Origin: an uncultured Alphaproteobacteria bacterium
GTDB taxonomy: Bacteria > Pseudomonadota > Alphaproteobacteria > RUG11792
Length of the DNA stretch: 64,000 nucleotides
Assembly (NCBI GenBank): GCA_944390585.1
Contig: CALXQI010000007.1
Span: forward strand, 40,702-104,701
Reading direction: 5' to 3'
Shown here: positions 46,911-56,557 of the stretch, in pieces
How positions within the stretch are numbered: position 1 is the first letter of the stretch
Layout of the letters: every line of letters begins with the position of its first letter
The notes under the pieces: generated by a model
Told to the model about the DNA's origin: nothing
Seen by the model: the letters and a program-made list of their open reading frames with translations, nothing else
The model's database searches: none
Translations under genes and position numbers: made by a program

Positions 46911-48941
46911 TTAATTTATCATTCTTGTATTATGAGAACATTTTTTCTTTGCATGAACAATACCAAATAAATTTTTAAATTTTAAACTTATAATAAAACC
47001 AATTTTATTAAGTTTCTCTTCATTATTATAATTTGCTTTATAAACACCAATACTAAATTCAAAACACTCATCATCGTATTGTATAAAACCACCCTGTAGT
47101 AGATTTTGCCGCTTTCCACTAGACATTAAATCAAAAATTTGCACTATAGTAATATGCCAGTATTCATATAATTTCTGTTTTAATGAAAGCCCCAATTGTG
47201 AAATACGTTCATGAATAGAGCGGTAAAAATATGTACAACTAAAAATTGTATGACCAAAGCTAAAATTTGCACCACATTCTGCATGTCTGCACATATTAAT
47301 AATAGAAGAATGTACACAAAGATGTTTATTAATATTAATTGTTGTATGCAAAATATTATAGTTTTTATACCTACTATATTCCAGTATAGTATGACTATTA
47401 CTATGTATCCTAATACCAGCCCCAATATGTTCCTTATAATCAATTTTATCTATCGTATTAATTTGCATCATTCTTAAATTAATTAAATTTTCAAAATATG
47501 AATCAACATTTACATCTAGTTCTTGTCTAGATTTTGATGTTCTTGTGCTTGCAATAAAAAACTTTGGCGTAACTACATATAATGATTTATTTAATGCAAC
47601 TAGTAAAGGGTAACTAATATCAATACGATTAATAAATATTGGAGTTGTATGTATATTATTGTATTTATCAATACGGATATTATTATTAAAATTAATTAAC
47701 ATACCACCATGTAGTATATAAGATTTATAAAATGTAAACTTCCCAGAAAAACGCGTTACCTCCTGTTTATATTTCTGCTTAAAACATAATATATTGCATG
47801 CAAGCGATAAATTATCATTAATGCGATATAAAACACTAGTATTTGGATATACAATTGCATTATTCTTTTTTGCTTGTGTTTGTATAGAATATAAATCAGT
47901 ACAAAATAACAAATTTTTATACTCTTGTTCATAGTTAACATGCGATGTATTGCATTTTCTAGCAACTATATAATCTGTATATTTATTTGAAACTGGATAT
48001 TTTGTAATATAGTCAATATCGCTTGCATAATTAATATTTACATTTAATTGCTTATTATTCCATTTATAGCTTGAAAAATTTGTATTAATATGCCATCTAT
48101 TTGTTTTTTCTATATCTGTTGCCTTGTTATTATTTGATCTTGATAATATGCTCCAGTTTGTGGAGAAATCATACATTGCTGATGCTTGTTTATACTCTGT
48201 CACAAAAAATATTCTTCGCCTTATATTTAAGAATGGCGTGAATTTGATAGTTTTATTGTTGCTTATTTTGTAAAAATATGGTATTCCAACAATCATTCCA
48301 ATATCATGATTTGAACTTATGACTGGCGTAACAAAACCACTTCTAGACTTAACTTCAAATGATGGATGCGCAAAATATGGCATATAAAAAATAGGCTTGC
48401 CTTTTATTTTTAATTTTGCATCTTTATAATACATTTCTTTTTTAATTTGGCTATATAATACTTCACTTGCACTTATCTCCCATAAAGGTTTATTACACGA
48501 TTTATAACAAGGTGAATAATTTGCATTTTTAAATATGTATTCTTCATTTTTTTTAACACCACTTTCAGCTAATACATATGCTTTATTTGCTAGTATTAGT
48601 TCAAATGCATCCATTACAGCATTTTTTAATTTATCATCAATTTGAAACGATTGCGTACTAATTTTCTCACCATGCTTTCCAAAATAAACAACTCCACCAT
48701 TGGCGTCAATTTTGTGCTCTTTTATTGAGTATGTTATCTGTTGTGTCTTGATCCTAACTACCCCATTATCTCTTACAACAACGTTTCCACTAGCAACAGC
48801 AGTAGATTTTACAAGATCGTACGTTACTTCATCTGCGTCAATTGTAACAACTGGGCAAGCAAAATCACTTAGTGCCAAAAACAATACACTGCATCTTATC
48901 GCGCCAATTACAGCATTTCTTCTACGTTTTGCTTTATGCAT
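46911..48941 (-). CDS. lptD: LPS-assembly outer-membrane protein LptD
   Basis: Outer-membrane translocon that inserts LPS. 676 residues: a leader, the periplasmic OstA-type jellyroll (IDADEVTYDLVKSTAVASGN, VRIKTQQITYSIKEHKIDAN), SGVKKNEEYIFKNANYSPCY with the Cys near the junction, the diagnostic KGKPIFYMPYFAHPSFEVKS followed by RSGFVTP, then a long beta-barrel of alternating strands rich in Tyr, Asn and Ser. Shorter than the Escherichia coli protein (about 780). With lptB at 61280 and kdsA at 54779 this shows an LPS-bearing outer membrane. Confidence 0.93.
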   Translation of the reverse strand: MHKAKRRRNAVIGAIRCSVLFLALSDFACPVVTIDADEVTYDLVKSTAVASGNVVVRDNGVVRIKTQQITYSIKEHKIDANGGVVYFGKHGEKISTQSFQIDDKLKNAVMDAFELILANKAYVLAESGVKKNEEYIFKNANYSPCYKSCNKPLWEISASEVLYSQIKKEMYYKDAKLKIKGKPIFYMPYFAHPSFEVKSRSGFVTPVISSNHDIGMIVGIPYFYKISNNKTIKFTPFLNIRRRIFFVTEYKQASAMYDFSTNWSILSRSNNNKATDIEKTNRWHINTNFSSYKWNNKQLNVNINYASDIDYITKYPVSNKYTDYIVARKCNTSHVNYEQEYKNLLFCTDLYSIQTQAKKNNAIVYPNTSVLYRINDNLSLACNILCFKQKYKQEVTRFSGKFTFYKSYILHGGMLINFNNNIRIDKYNNIHTTPIFINRIDISYPLLVALNKSLYVVTPKFFIASTRTSKSRQELDVNVDSYFENLINLRMMQINTIDKIDYKEHIGAGIRIHSNSHTILEYSRYKNYNILHTTININKHLCVHSSIINMCRHAECGANFSFGHTIFSCTYFYRSIHERISQLGLSLKQKLYEYWHITIVQIFDLMSSGKRQNLLQGGFIQYDDECFEFSIGVYKANYNNEEKLNKIGFIISLKFKNLFGIVHAKKKCSHNTRMIN

Positions 48942-49169
48942 TGGCGCATTTAAATAGACATCTGGTCATATTGTACAAAATATTCACTATAATGATGTAA
49001 TCTTAACATATCACAGCGTACGCTTATTATATCATTACTTATATTGCTGTAATTATATTAAATATTTTTGCCAACATAATATAAAAATAGATAAAACAAA
49101 TATTATATATCTTGTTTGCGTTGTGAGTTTTTGCTCTAATTATCATGCGTAACTTTAAAATGTAACACC

Positions 49170-50111
49170 ATGAAATTAGGAATTGCCGGAGCAGGAGCAT
49201 TTGGTAGCGCCTTAGCAGTGGCTTTTGATAACCATGATGTTTCACTTTTTACTAGTTTTGTTGACCATGCTGAACAATTAAAAAATGAAAAAGCACTAAA
49301 AAATATTAAAATAGATATCATAGATAATATACAAAAATATAAACATGATTATATATTATGGTGTTATCCAATTGCACCAAGTGTAGAAATTTTATACTCT
49401 ATCAGGCAAAATATTGCACAAGAGACAAAAATAATCATCTGTGCAAAAGGTATATGTGCAAATAATCAATTTATACATGATGCATTTACAAATATTTTGC
49501 CAAATAACGACATTGGAATACTATCCGGCCCAAATTTTGCTGTAGATCTATCAGAAAAAAGCTTTGCTATCTCTGTAATAGGATTTAAAAACATAATAAC
49601 TGCAAATACAGCATGTGCAAATCTATCAAATAATACAATAAGACTATTACCATCAGATGATGTTGTCGGATTACAAATTGCCGGAACAATCAAAAACATA
49701 ATAGCCATTGCAGGCGGCATTGCAATTGGATTACACATGGGGCAGAACGCACTAGCAGCACTACTTACATTTGGCTTAACAGAAATGTGTAATATCGGTT
49801 GCGCATTTGGTGCAAAAATTAACACATTCTTTGGACCAGCAGGAGTTGGAGATCTGCTGCTTACAGCATCAAGTGAAACATCACGAAATGTTTCTTTTGG
49901 CAAACTTCTTGCTACTTCCGATAATGCTGTGCAAACAATGAATGACAAGCAAATTACATGTGAAGGTTTGTCGTGTCTACATAGTGTTTGGAATTTGTGT
50001 TCTGAACATAACATAAGCGCACCTATATGTAATTTTGTAAAAAATGTTGTTACAGGCATTGATAAACCTAGCAAATTATTAGATATTATTTCACAGTATG
50101 ATATTAAATAA
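49170..50111 (+). CDS. gpsA: Glycerol-3-phosphate dehydrogenase (NAD(P)+)
   Basis: Makes glycerol-3-phosphate for phospholipid synthesis. 313 residues: Rossmann motif GIAGAGAFGSALAVAF, ICAKGIC, GILSGPNFAVDLSEKSFAIS, catalytic Lys in AGTIKNIIAIAGGIAIGLHM, TFGLTEMCNIGCAFGA and FFGPAGVGDLLLTASS with SRN. Full length and all motifs intact. Confidence 0.96.
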   Translation: MKLGIAGAGAFGSALAVAFDNHDVSLFTSFVDHAEQLKNEKALKNIKIDIIDNIQKYKHDYILWCYPIAPSVEILYSIRQNIAQETKIIICAKGICANNQFIHDAFTNILPNNDIGILSGPNFAVDLSEKSFAISVIGFKNIITANTACANLSNNTIRLLPSDDVVGLQIAGTIKNIIAIAGGIAIGLHMGQNALAALLTFGLTEMCNIGCAFGAKINTFFGPAGVGDLLLTASSETSRNVSFGKLLATSDNAVQTMNDKQITCEGLSCLHSVWNLCSEHNISAPICNFVKNVVTGIDKPSKLLDIISQYDIK

Positions 50112-50125
50112 TACTTCACTGGTAT

Positions 50126-50554
50126 TTACTGTATCTTTAATAATTCATGTCCATCATCATTAATTGTTAATATTTTACGTAAATTTGGATGGTCAGCAAA
50201 CACTATACCAAACATGTCAAATATCTCTCTCTCATACCAATCTGCATTTTGGAAAACACAACATATACTATTTAAAACATCATTTTTTGCAATTTCTGTA
50301 ACTACAAAAACATCAAATTTTGTATCCATACTGCTTAGATGATAATATATGGCAAATTTATTCTTTTGTTGAACATGATCAGTTGCAAATATATCTAACA
50401 ATACATTCAATTGTAACTCCTTATCAATTGATAAAATAGTAATAGCACGTATTATAAGTGCACTTTTCACATATATATATTCTTGTTCATTTACAATATC
50501 ATAAGCAATAAAAGCTCCACCTAATATGCTTTTGTAGTAATGTTCATCAATCAT
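50126..50554 (-). CDS. nuoC: NADH-quinone oxidoreductase subunit C, short C-terminus
   Basis: Peripheral-arm subunit of complex I. 142 residues, with AIYYHLSS, NADWYEREIFDMFGIVFADH and PNLRKILT, the family signature region. Homologues continue with a GH-x-x-RKDFPL-x-GY-x-E segment and about 40 more residues; here the protein stops just after GHELLKIQ. Nothing of the missing part is found in the 15 nt before gpsA. It is separated from other nuo genes and lies 2 nt behind the beta-lactamase-like gene. A short but possibly functional subunit or a truncated copy. Confidence 0.85.
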   Translation of the reverse strand: MIDEHYYKSILGGAFIAYDIVNEQEYIYVKSALIIRAITILSIDKELQLNVLLDIFATDHVQQKNKFAIYYHLSSMDTKFDVFVVTEIAKNDVLNSICCVFQNADWYEREIFDMFGIVFADHPNLRKILTINDDGHELLKIQ

Positions 50555-50556
50555 AT

Positions 50557-52164
50557 TTATTTCCTAACAAATACAGCATTATTTTCACGTAAATAGCTTA
50601 CCTTTAACTTCTTCATACTATCAAAAAATGAACAATACTGTACCTGATCATAATAATTATCAGTAGCTAAATCACACAAATTAAAGAAAAAAACATTTCC
50701 ATTTGCATGCGTCAATTTAACCTTATGATTTAAAATCTCCATATACAAGGTATCTTTATGTTTGCTTATTCTAAGGCTACCATACACATCATTTTCATAA
50801 TCTCCACAATAATCCTCTAATTTTTTGTGTGCAGTTGGATATTGTTTTATCAAATTATCTTCAAATTTTTTAGCATCCATATGTTGTGTTTGTCTATCTG
50901 AATACTCTCTTTCAATCCAATCAATTTTTGAAAAACCAAATATTTCATCCATAAATGTGTATGTAATTGCTTCTGTAAAAAGCGTAACAGCTGTACCACC
51001 AAGATTGCACATAACACAGATTGCTAAATTTTCATCAGGAGCAATCATAAAAAACGCACTGGCGCCGTGTACACCAGCTGTATGAAAGTATACTGTCTTA
51101 CCATTTTTATTATCGTCAGAATACTGTGCCTTAAAAAACCCTATACAGTAGTGTGGATCAACCATTCTTGTCCTTGGCATCATCAATGTGTCGTGCTTTG
51201 TCTCAACTTTAACCTGCGGATGCAATATAGAATCTAAACTATGTCTAGAAACAAATCCTTTTCCATGATTTAACAACATACGCATGATCTTACCAAAATC
51301 AGAAATTGACATTCCAACACCTGCTGTAGCAACTAATCTTTGGCAAATATCTGAATTGTTATAACGCGACACTTTACCATTATAGATAGAGTAACAATCA
51401 ATCACTTGTTCCTTCTTAAAAGTAAACAATACTTTAATCGCATCAAAAAAGCCATTTTTATTCCAAATATATTTAAAACGTGCCATTTTAGAAGAAAGTG
51501 TGTATATAGGATCAGAAGTTGTATGTTCCAATTTAAGAGGTGTAATAAGATATTTTGTTAGTACTTCACTATAAGACATTCCTGTAGCTGTTTTAATTAC
51601 ATTTTCTACTAATGCAAAAATAACATTCTGGTATCCATATTTTGTTCTAAAGCCACTAACATCATTTATGTGCGCTAATGCTGCAATAATCTGCTTAGTG
51701 GAAAAACCGCAACTCCATAAAGTATCACCGACAAAATGTTTAAACCCAGATCTATGAGAAATTAAATCACGAATAGTAAAAATTGATGATATGTATTCAT
51801 TGCCAATAAAAAAGTCTGGAACATATTTTCTAACTTTATCATCCAAATCAATAATTCTTTTATCTATCAGACAACACACAAGCAATGCTGTAACAGTTTT
51901 TGTCAAAGAAGATAGTTGAAAAATTGTGTGTGGTGTTACTTTCTCTCCTCTATCATTTGCTTGCCCAAAACATTTAACGATAGTATTATTATCATGTAAT
52001 ACAATCACAGCACATCCTGGAACTTTAAGCTTTTGCATAGCAGTTTTGATGTATTGTTCCATATGTTGGACACAAGTATTGACATCTTCTGTATTAATCT
52101 TTGCAAAGCAAGAACAAGTGTACAGTAAACAAACTAATAGCCTAACAAACATCACACAATACAA
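50557..52164 (-). CDS. Secreted serine beta-lactamase-like hydrolase
   Basis: 535 residues (531 from the second Met) with leader MFVRLLVCLLYTCSCFA. The serine acylase fold of class C beta-lactamases and DD-peptidases: SSLTK (Ser-x-x-Lys) in IFQLSSLTKTVTALLV, Tyr-x-Asn in KYGYQNVIFALVENV, and HTAGVHG in place of the Lys-Thr-Gly box. A C-terminal lipocalin-like domain (YCGDYENDVYGSLRIS) is typical of the wider family (EstB, Pbp4-like). Substrate unknown: peptidoglycan, esters or D-amino peptides are all possible. The nuoC gene follows directly. Confidence 0.82.
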   Translation of the reverse strand: MYCVMFVRLLVCLLYTCSCFAKINTEDVNTCVQHMEQYIKTAMQKLKVPGCAVIVLHDNNTIVKCFGQANDRGEKVTPHTIFQLSSLTKTVTALLVCCLIDKRIIDLDDKVRKYVPDFFIGNEYISSIFTIRDLISHRSGFKHFVGDTLWSCGFSTKQIIAALAHINDVSGFRTKYGYQNVIFALVENVIKTATGMSYSEVLTKYLITPLKLEHTTSDPIYTLSSKMARFKYIWNKNGFFDAIKVLFTFKKEQVIDCYSIYNGKVSRYNNSDICQRLVATAGVGMSISDFGKIMRMLLNHGKGFVSRHSLDSILHPQVKVETKHDTLMMPRTRMVDPHYCIGFFKAQYSDDNKNGKTVYFHTAGVHGASAFFMIAPDENLAICVMCNLGGTAVTLFTEAITYTFMDEIFGFSKIDWIEREYSDRQTQHMDAKKFEDNLIKQYPTAHKKLEDYCGDYENDVYGSLRISKHKDTLYMEILNHKVKLTHANGNVFFFNLCDLATDNYYDQVQYCSFFDSMKKLKVSYLRENNAVFVRK

Positions 52165-52212
52165 CTACAGCCATACAAATATTCTAACAAAAGTTACTAT
52201 TTACATAAACAA

Positions 52213-53364
52213 CTATAAACCAAGTGCAACAACGCCAGGCAAATCTACTCCAGATATAAACTCCAAAAACGCACCACCAGCTGTAGAAACAAAACTCATA
52301 TCATCTTTAAATTCAGCAATGGATGCTACAGTTTCTCCACCTCCTATAACACTTTTTATACGTTTTTTTCTAGTTAAGTCTGCGATAAAGCCAGCTATCT
52401 CTCTTGATCCAATATTAAAATTGGAAAACTCAAACGCCCCTATTGCCCCATTCCATAATACTGTTTTTGATTTTGATAAAATCATTTTAATGCTGTTAAT
52501 ACTTTTTTCTCCAATATCAAAGCAAGAATAACCATCCGGAATGCATTTTAATCTGCAGCACTTTCCAGGTTTGTCTATATTTTCAGAGCACATAAAATCA
52601 CGCGGCAATACAATTTTTGACTTAGCACCTGCCACAATACTTTTTGCCTTCTCTATATAATCGTACTCTACTAATGACATTTTCATATCGTAACCTTCTG
52701 CAGCTAAAAATGTATTTGCCATAGCACCAACAACTACCAGAGTATCTGCAGTTTGTGAAATTGCATCCAATACATCAATTTTGCTAGATACTTTAGAGCC
52801 ACCTATTATTGCTGTATACGGGCGCACTATATTACTAGTAACACTTCGTAAATTTGTAATTTCATTTATGAAAGAGTACCCTGGATATGATGGCAAGAAT
52901 TCGGTGATTGCGGCAACGGAAGCATGTTTTCTATGAGCAACAGAAAAGGCTTCATTAACATAAACATCAGCAATGGTAGCCAAAGTTTTTGCAAAATCCA
53001 TATCATTCTTACTTTCTTCTTTATAAAAACGCAAATTTTCTAGCAAATTTACACCATGTTTTATATCCTTTTTTGATACTTTTCTAATATCTCCTTCTAT
53101 AAAATTCACAGGTAATCCAATAACACGCTCAATACTAGGAATTATCTGCCTTAATGAGAATTTGTCTGTAAACGCTTCATCTTCAGACGGTCTTTTGTAG
53201 TGCGACATCAAAACTACAGAACAGTCTGAATTAACTAACTGCAATATTGTATCTTTTGCAGCATATATTCTAGTCAAATCCTCAATATCTGATGGGATAT
53301 TAAAATCACAACGTACAAGTACCGTGCACGATTTAATATCGTCCAAATTGTTATTTAACGTCAT
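52213..53364 (-). CDS. pgk: Phosphoglycerate kinase
   Basis: 383 residues. VLVRCDFNIP near the N-terminus, MSHYKRPSEDEAFTDKFSLR, LENLRFYKEES, VNEAFSVAHRKHAS, AIIGGSKVSSKIDVLDAI, WNGAIGAFEF and IGGGETVASIAEF. These are the substrate and nucleotide sites of PGK. Slightly short relative to about 395 but complete. Indicates that at least the lower glycolytic or gluconeogenic reactions are kept, which is more metabolism than Rickettsia has. Confidence 0.96.
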   Translation of the reverse strand: MTLNNNLDDIKSCTVLVRCDFNIPSDIEDLTRIYAAKDTILQLVNSDCSVVLMSHYKRPSEDEAFTDKFSLRQIIPSIERVIGLPVNFIEGDIRKVSKKDIKHGVNLLENLRFYKEESKNDMDFAKTLATIADVYVNEAFSVAHRKHASVAAITEFLPSYPGYSFINEITNLRSVTSNIVRPYTAIIGGSKVSSKIDVLDAISQTADTLVVVGAMANTFLAAEGYDMKMSLVEYDYIEKAKSIVAGAKSKIVLPRDFMCSENIDKPGKCCRLKCIPDGYSCFDIGEKSINSIKMILSKSKTVLWNGAIGAFEFSNFNIGSREIAGFIADLTRKKRIKSVIGGGETVASIAEFKDDMSFVSTAGGAFLEFISGVDLPGVVALGL

Positions 53365-53552
53365 CTCTAATCACTCCTTTTTAAAAACACTGAACATGCT
53401 TTACCAATTTTGGCTTAATTTATAACACAAAATGCACACCAATATATCAAAAAAACTTTAAATAATAAAAAAACTTGATCAAACCGCACTACAACTACAG
53501 CGCAAAACTAACACTTCAACAGCGATAAAATTCACAAACATATTTTTTTATA

Positions 53553-53589
53553 ACAAAAAAAACAGGACCACAACACATCGCAGTCCTGT
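53553..53589 (-). terminator. Rho-independent terminator of the outer-membrane protein gene
   Basis: Read leftwards: ACAGGAC, 14-nt loop, GTCCTGT, then a run of eight T. A seven-pair stem plus T tract about 22 nt after the stop at 53611. Confidence 0.9.
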
Positions 53590-53610
53590 CCCTCTTCTTT
53601 TTATCACTAC

Positions 53611-54633
53611 TTAAAATCTGTACAACACACCGCCTTCTAACCCAAACGTGCAACTATCTTTTACACTGATGTTGCCAATTTTCTTTGTCGTAAATGGAAC
53701 TTTAAAGTTCACACCAAATCTAATTACTACATTACTAGTCGCCTTATACTCACCAAATACGCCCAGGCGCATTCCCAAACTTGTCCAGCTTTTTTTCATA
53801 CCGTCTCCCAGTTTAATAACCCCATCTGCACCCGCTTCAATTCCACATATATCTCTAACATTTTCATCATCTTTACCATTTTCTATTGCCGTGCCACTTC
53901 CATCCGTAGCGCTCAATCTCATCACATTTGTTTTCACACTCTCACTAGCTTTTAAGTCCCCAGCAGCAAAAATCGTAGCACCAGCTCCGGTCATCTTTAA
54001 TCTCTTCATTTCCCCTTCAAGTGTTCCACTAACACCTATTCCAAAGCTGTCGCCCACATACCACACATTATCTACACCAAACGCAAACGAGACACCTCTC
54101 TGAACCTTTACATCCTTCTTATTTCCATCACCCAAAGCCACACTTTTTCCGTCTCCCGCAAGCTTCAACACCTTAATCCCATCTGTTGCGTTATCCTTAC
54201 CTTCTTTATCCTTTTTCTTTGCACCCTTTAATTCATTCTGTCCAAACCCATATCCCACACGTGCCACGACGCGCATTTCACCATCGCCGTATTCCCAAAC
54301 ACTATATCCCACATAAACCCCTACATTTCCTGCTACTTTACTTTTTGTCTTTATTTCGGCACCACTTTTCAACTTGTTCGCAATACGCTGCGCAAATACG
54401 CTTATCTCTTGTGTTGCGCTTGCCCCACTCGCTGTCGCAGTGGATTTTTTAGCCAACTCTCCCATCGCATCTTTTCCTTTTTTGTTTATGCTAATCTTCT
54501 GTTTACCGCCAAATTCCACCCCACCAATAACACCAACGACCACACCCTGAGACTCCGCCGCAACATCCATCATAGAAACGCAGGATACTACAGACACTAA
54601 CGCTACCGCCTTTAACATTTTGTTCATAATCAA
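53611..54633 (-). CDS. Outer-membrane beta-barrel surface protein (Msp/P44-like architecture)
   Basis: 340 residues. The leader MNKMLKAVALVSVVSCVSMM (start possibly the third or fifth residue of the frame) is followed by GVVVGVIGGVEFGGKQKISI. The body is alternating strands and polar loops with many Lys and Gly (VGVYVGYSVWEYG, VVARVGYGFGQNE, FGVDNVWYVGDSFGIGVSGT, MRLGVFGEYKATSNVVIRFG) and a C-terminal aromatic strand ending LYRF, the outer-membrane targeting signal. Higher GC and Lys/Gly usage than its neighbours fit strong expression, as does a clear terminator. It resembles the surface antigens of Anaplasmataceae in layout, but I do not claim family membership. Confidence 0.72.
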   Translation of the reverse strand: MIMNKMLKAVALVSVVSCVSMMDVAAESQGVVVGVIGGVEFGGKQKISINKKGKDAMGELAKKSTATASGASATQEISVFAQRIANKLKSGAEIKTKSKVAGNVGVYVGYSVWEYGDGEMRVVARVGYGFGQNELKGAKKKDKEGKDNATDGIKVLKLAGDGKSVALGDGNKKDVKVQRGVSFAFGVDNVWYVGDSFGIGVSGTLEGEMKRLKMTGAGATIFAAGDLKASESVKTNVMRLSATDGSGTAIENGKDDENVRDICGIEAGADGVIKLGDGMKKSWTSLGMRLGVFGEYKATSNVVIRFGVNFKVPFTTKKIGNISVKDSCTFGLEGGVLYRF

Positions 54634-54778
54634 AAACGAAATTAACCATGTACCATTATTGTATCTAACTGATTTTTGATACGTAAATATCTACTCTGTT
54701 TTTCTTGTAACTAATTGTACACAGTGTTGCATATAAGCAACAAAAAACTACTACTATAAATATTGTTCCCTTATTTTA

Positions 54779-55612
54779 TTATTCAATCGTTCTTATATAC
54801 TGTTTTGATATATTATCTATTTGTTTTAGTTCAGTTAAAATTTGTTTCAAATCACATAAGCGAATCATATTTGGGCCATCGCATGGAGCGTTATCTGGAT
54901 CATCGTGCACTTCCATAAACACTCCAGCAACACCAACAGCAACTGCTGCACGTGCCAAGATTGGGGCAAATATCCTTTCACCACCTGCTGATGGTTTTTG
55001 TACAGAATGAGTAGCATCAAAGATTACGGGATACCCAGTGCTTGCCATAATTGGCAAGCCTCTAAAATCAGATACTAGAGTATTATAACCAAAGCATGTT
55101 CCCCTATCACATAGCATTATTGAGCAATTATCACAAGCTTCAATTTTCGCAACTACGCTTTTCATATCCCATGGAGCAACAAATTGACCTTTTTTTATAT
55201 TGATTGGTTTGCCAGTTTTTGCAGCCGCTTGTAATAGATCTGTTTGTCTACACAAAAATGCTGGAATCTGCAGTACATCAACATACTTTGCAACAATATC
55301 GCACTGTTCTGGTAAATGAACATCTGTTAGCACCGGTATTGACAATTTTTTTGAAATTTCAGACAAAATTTCAACACCGTACTGCAATCCAACGCCTCTT
55401 TCACTTTTTATATTAGTTCTATTTGCCTTATCAAATGATGATTTCAATATAAAGTCAATTTTTAACGTATTACAAATTTTTTGTATTTCTTCTGCTATGT
55501 AGTATGTTTTTTCGTACGATTCTATAACGCATGGGCCACCGATAAAAACAAACGGTCTATTATTTGCAATTTTAATGTTTGCTACATCAACTGTACGAAA
55601 ATTCATATGCAC
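54779..55612 (-). CDS. kdsA: 3-deoxy-D-manno-octulosonate 8-phosphate synthase
   Basis: Makes KDO-8-phosphate for LPS inner core. 277 residues: FIGGPCVIES near the N-terminus, SSFDKANRTNIKSERG (phosphoenolpyruvate and arabinose-5-phosphate site), LTDVHLPEQCD, QIPAFLCRQTDLLQAA, IKKGQFVAPWDM, DATHSVQKPSAGGER and MEVHDDPDNAPCDGPNM. All motifs are intact. Shows genuine LPS biosynthesis. Confidence 0.97.
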   Translation of the reverse strand: MHMNFRTVDVANIKIANNRPFVFIGGPCVIESYEKTYYIAEEIQKICNTLKIDFILKSSFDKANRTNIKSERGVGLQYGVEILSEISKKLSIPVLTDVHLPEQCDIVAKYVDVLQIPAFLCRQTDLLQAAAKTGKPINIKKGQFVAPWDMKSVVAKIEACDNCSIMLCDRGTCFGYNTLVSDFRGLPIMASTGYPVIFDATHSVQKPSAGGERIFAPILARAAVAVGVAGVFMEVHDDPDNAPCDGPNMIRLCDLKQILTELKQIDNISKQYIRTIE

Positions 55613-55703
55613 AGAGTGACATGTTTTCTAGTATTCTAGACTGCTTAAACTTGAGTTGCAACAGCTTGTGGTGTATATTATCTATAGTGTTTTTCTGTAT
55701 GCA

Positions 55704-56555
55704 ATGATGGATCAAAAGTTAGGGCGTGGATTATCAGCTATTTTTGGGGAAAATGGTAGCACAACAAAAAGTGAATTGCCTGTAACTTTTGTTGATGTTG
55801 AAAGCATCATTGTAAACTCTGATCAACCAAGAAAGCATTTTGATGAAGATAAGTTGCGTGAGCTTTCTGAGTCTATAGCAAAGCATGGAATACTGCAACC
55901 GCTCACAGTCAGAAAAAATGGCGACCTATACGATTTGCTAGCTGGAGAGAGAAGACTCCGTGCCGCCAAGATGGCTGGATTGGATAAGGTACCAGTATAC
56001 ATTTTGGAATGTACTGATAAAGATGTCCTGATGATCTCATTGTTGGAAAATATACAGCGTGATGACCTTAATCCAATTGAAGAAGCGATAGCATTTAAAA
56101 ATCTCATACAAGATTACAAATGCACACAGGAAGAGCTATCAGAAATAGTTTGCAAAAGTAGGAGTTATATCTCAAATTCTATGAGAATGCTGCTTTTGCC
56201 AGAGGTTGTTCAAAAAATGGTTCAGGATGGCAAGTTGTCTGCCGGACATGCGAAGTTACTTATCAACCTAGAAAATGCAGAGGAATATGCTGAAATTGCA
56301 GTTAAAAACAATATGTCAGTAAGGGCTCTTGAAAAGTATATACAAGACATAAACGCAAAAAGTGGTACTCCAATAGAGCGTAGCATTGATCCTGATCAAG
56401 AAGTCTTAGAAAATGATATAAGCATCGCACTAGGACTAAAAACAAAATTGAAGATAACAAAAAATGGTGGTATCGTTAGTATATATTGTAAAAACTGCGA
56501 AGAATTGGAGCGTTTAACAAAGCGTTTAACTGAAATTGAAAAAATAGCAGGGTAA
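55704..56555 (+). CDS. parB: Chromosome partitioning protein ParB
   Basis: 283 residues from the ATG at 55704 or 55707 (MMDQKLGRGLSAIFGENG). The upstream Met at 55656 would add a hydrophobic stretch foreign to ParB. LGRGLSAI, PRKHFDEDKLRELSESI, LLAGERRLRAAKMAG (CTP box), SLLENIQRDDLNPIEEA and the helix-turn-helix CTQEELSEIVCKSRSYISN are present. parA is not adjacent, unlike the usual parAB order. Followed 2 nt later by pepP. Confidence 0.95.
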   Translation: MMDQKLGRGLSAIFGENGSTTKSELPVTFVDVESIIVNSDQPRKHFDEDKLRELSESIAKHGILQPLTVRKNGDLYDLLAGERRLRAAKMAGLDKVPVYILECTDKDVLMISLLENIQRDDLNPIEEAIAFKNLIQDYKCTQEELSEIVCKSRSYISNSMRMLLLPEVVQKMVQDGKLSAGHAKLLINLENAEEYAEIAVKNNMSVRALEKYIQDINAKSGTPIERSIDPDQEVLENDISIALGLKTKLKITKNGGIVSIYCKNCEELERLTKRLTEIEKIAG

Positions 56556-56557
56556 AA

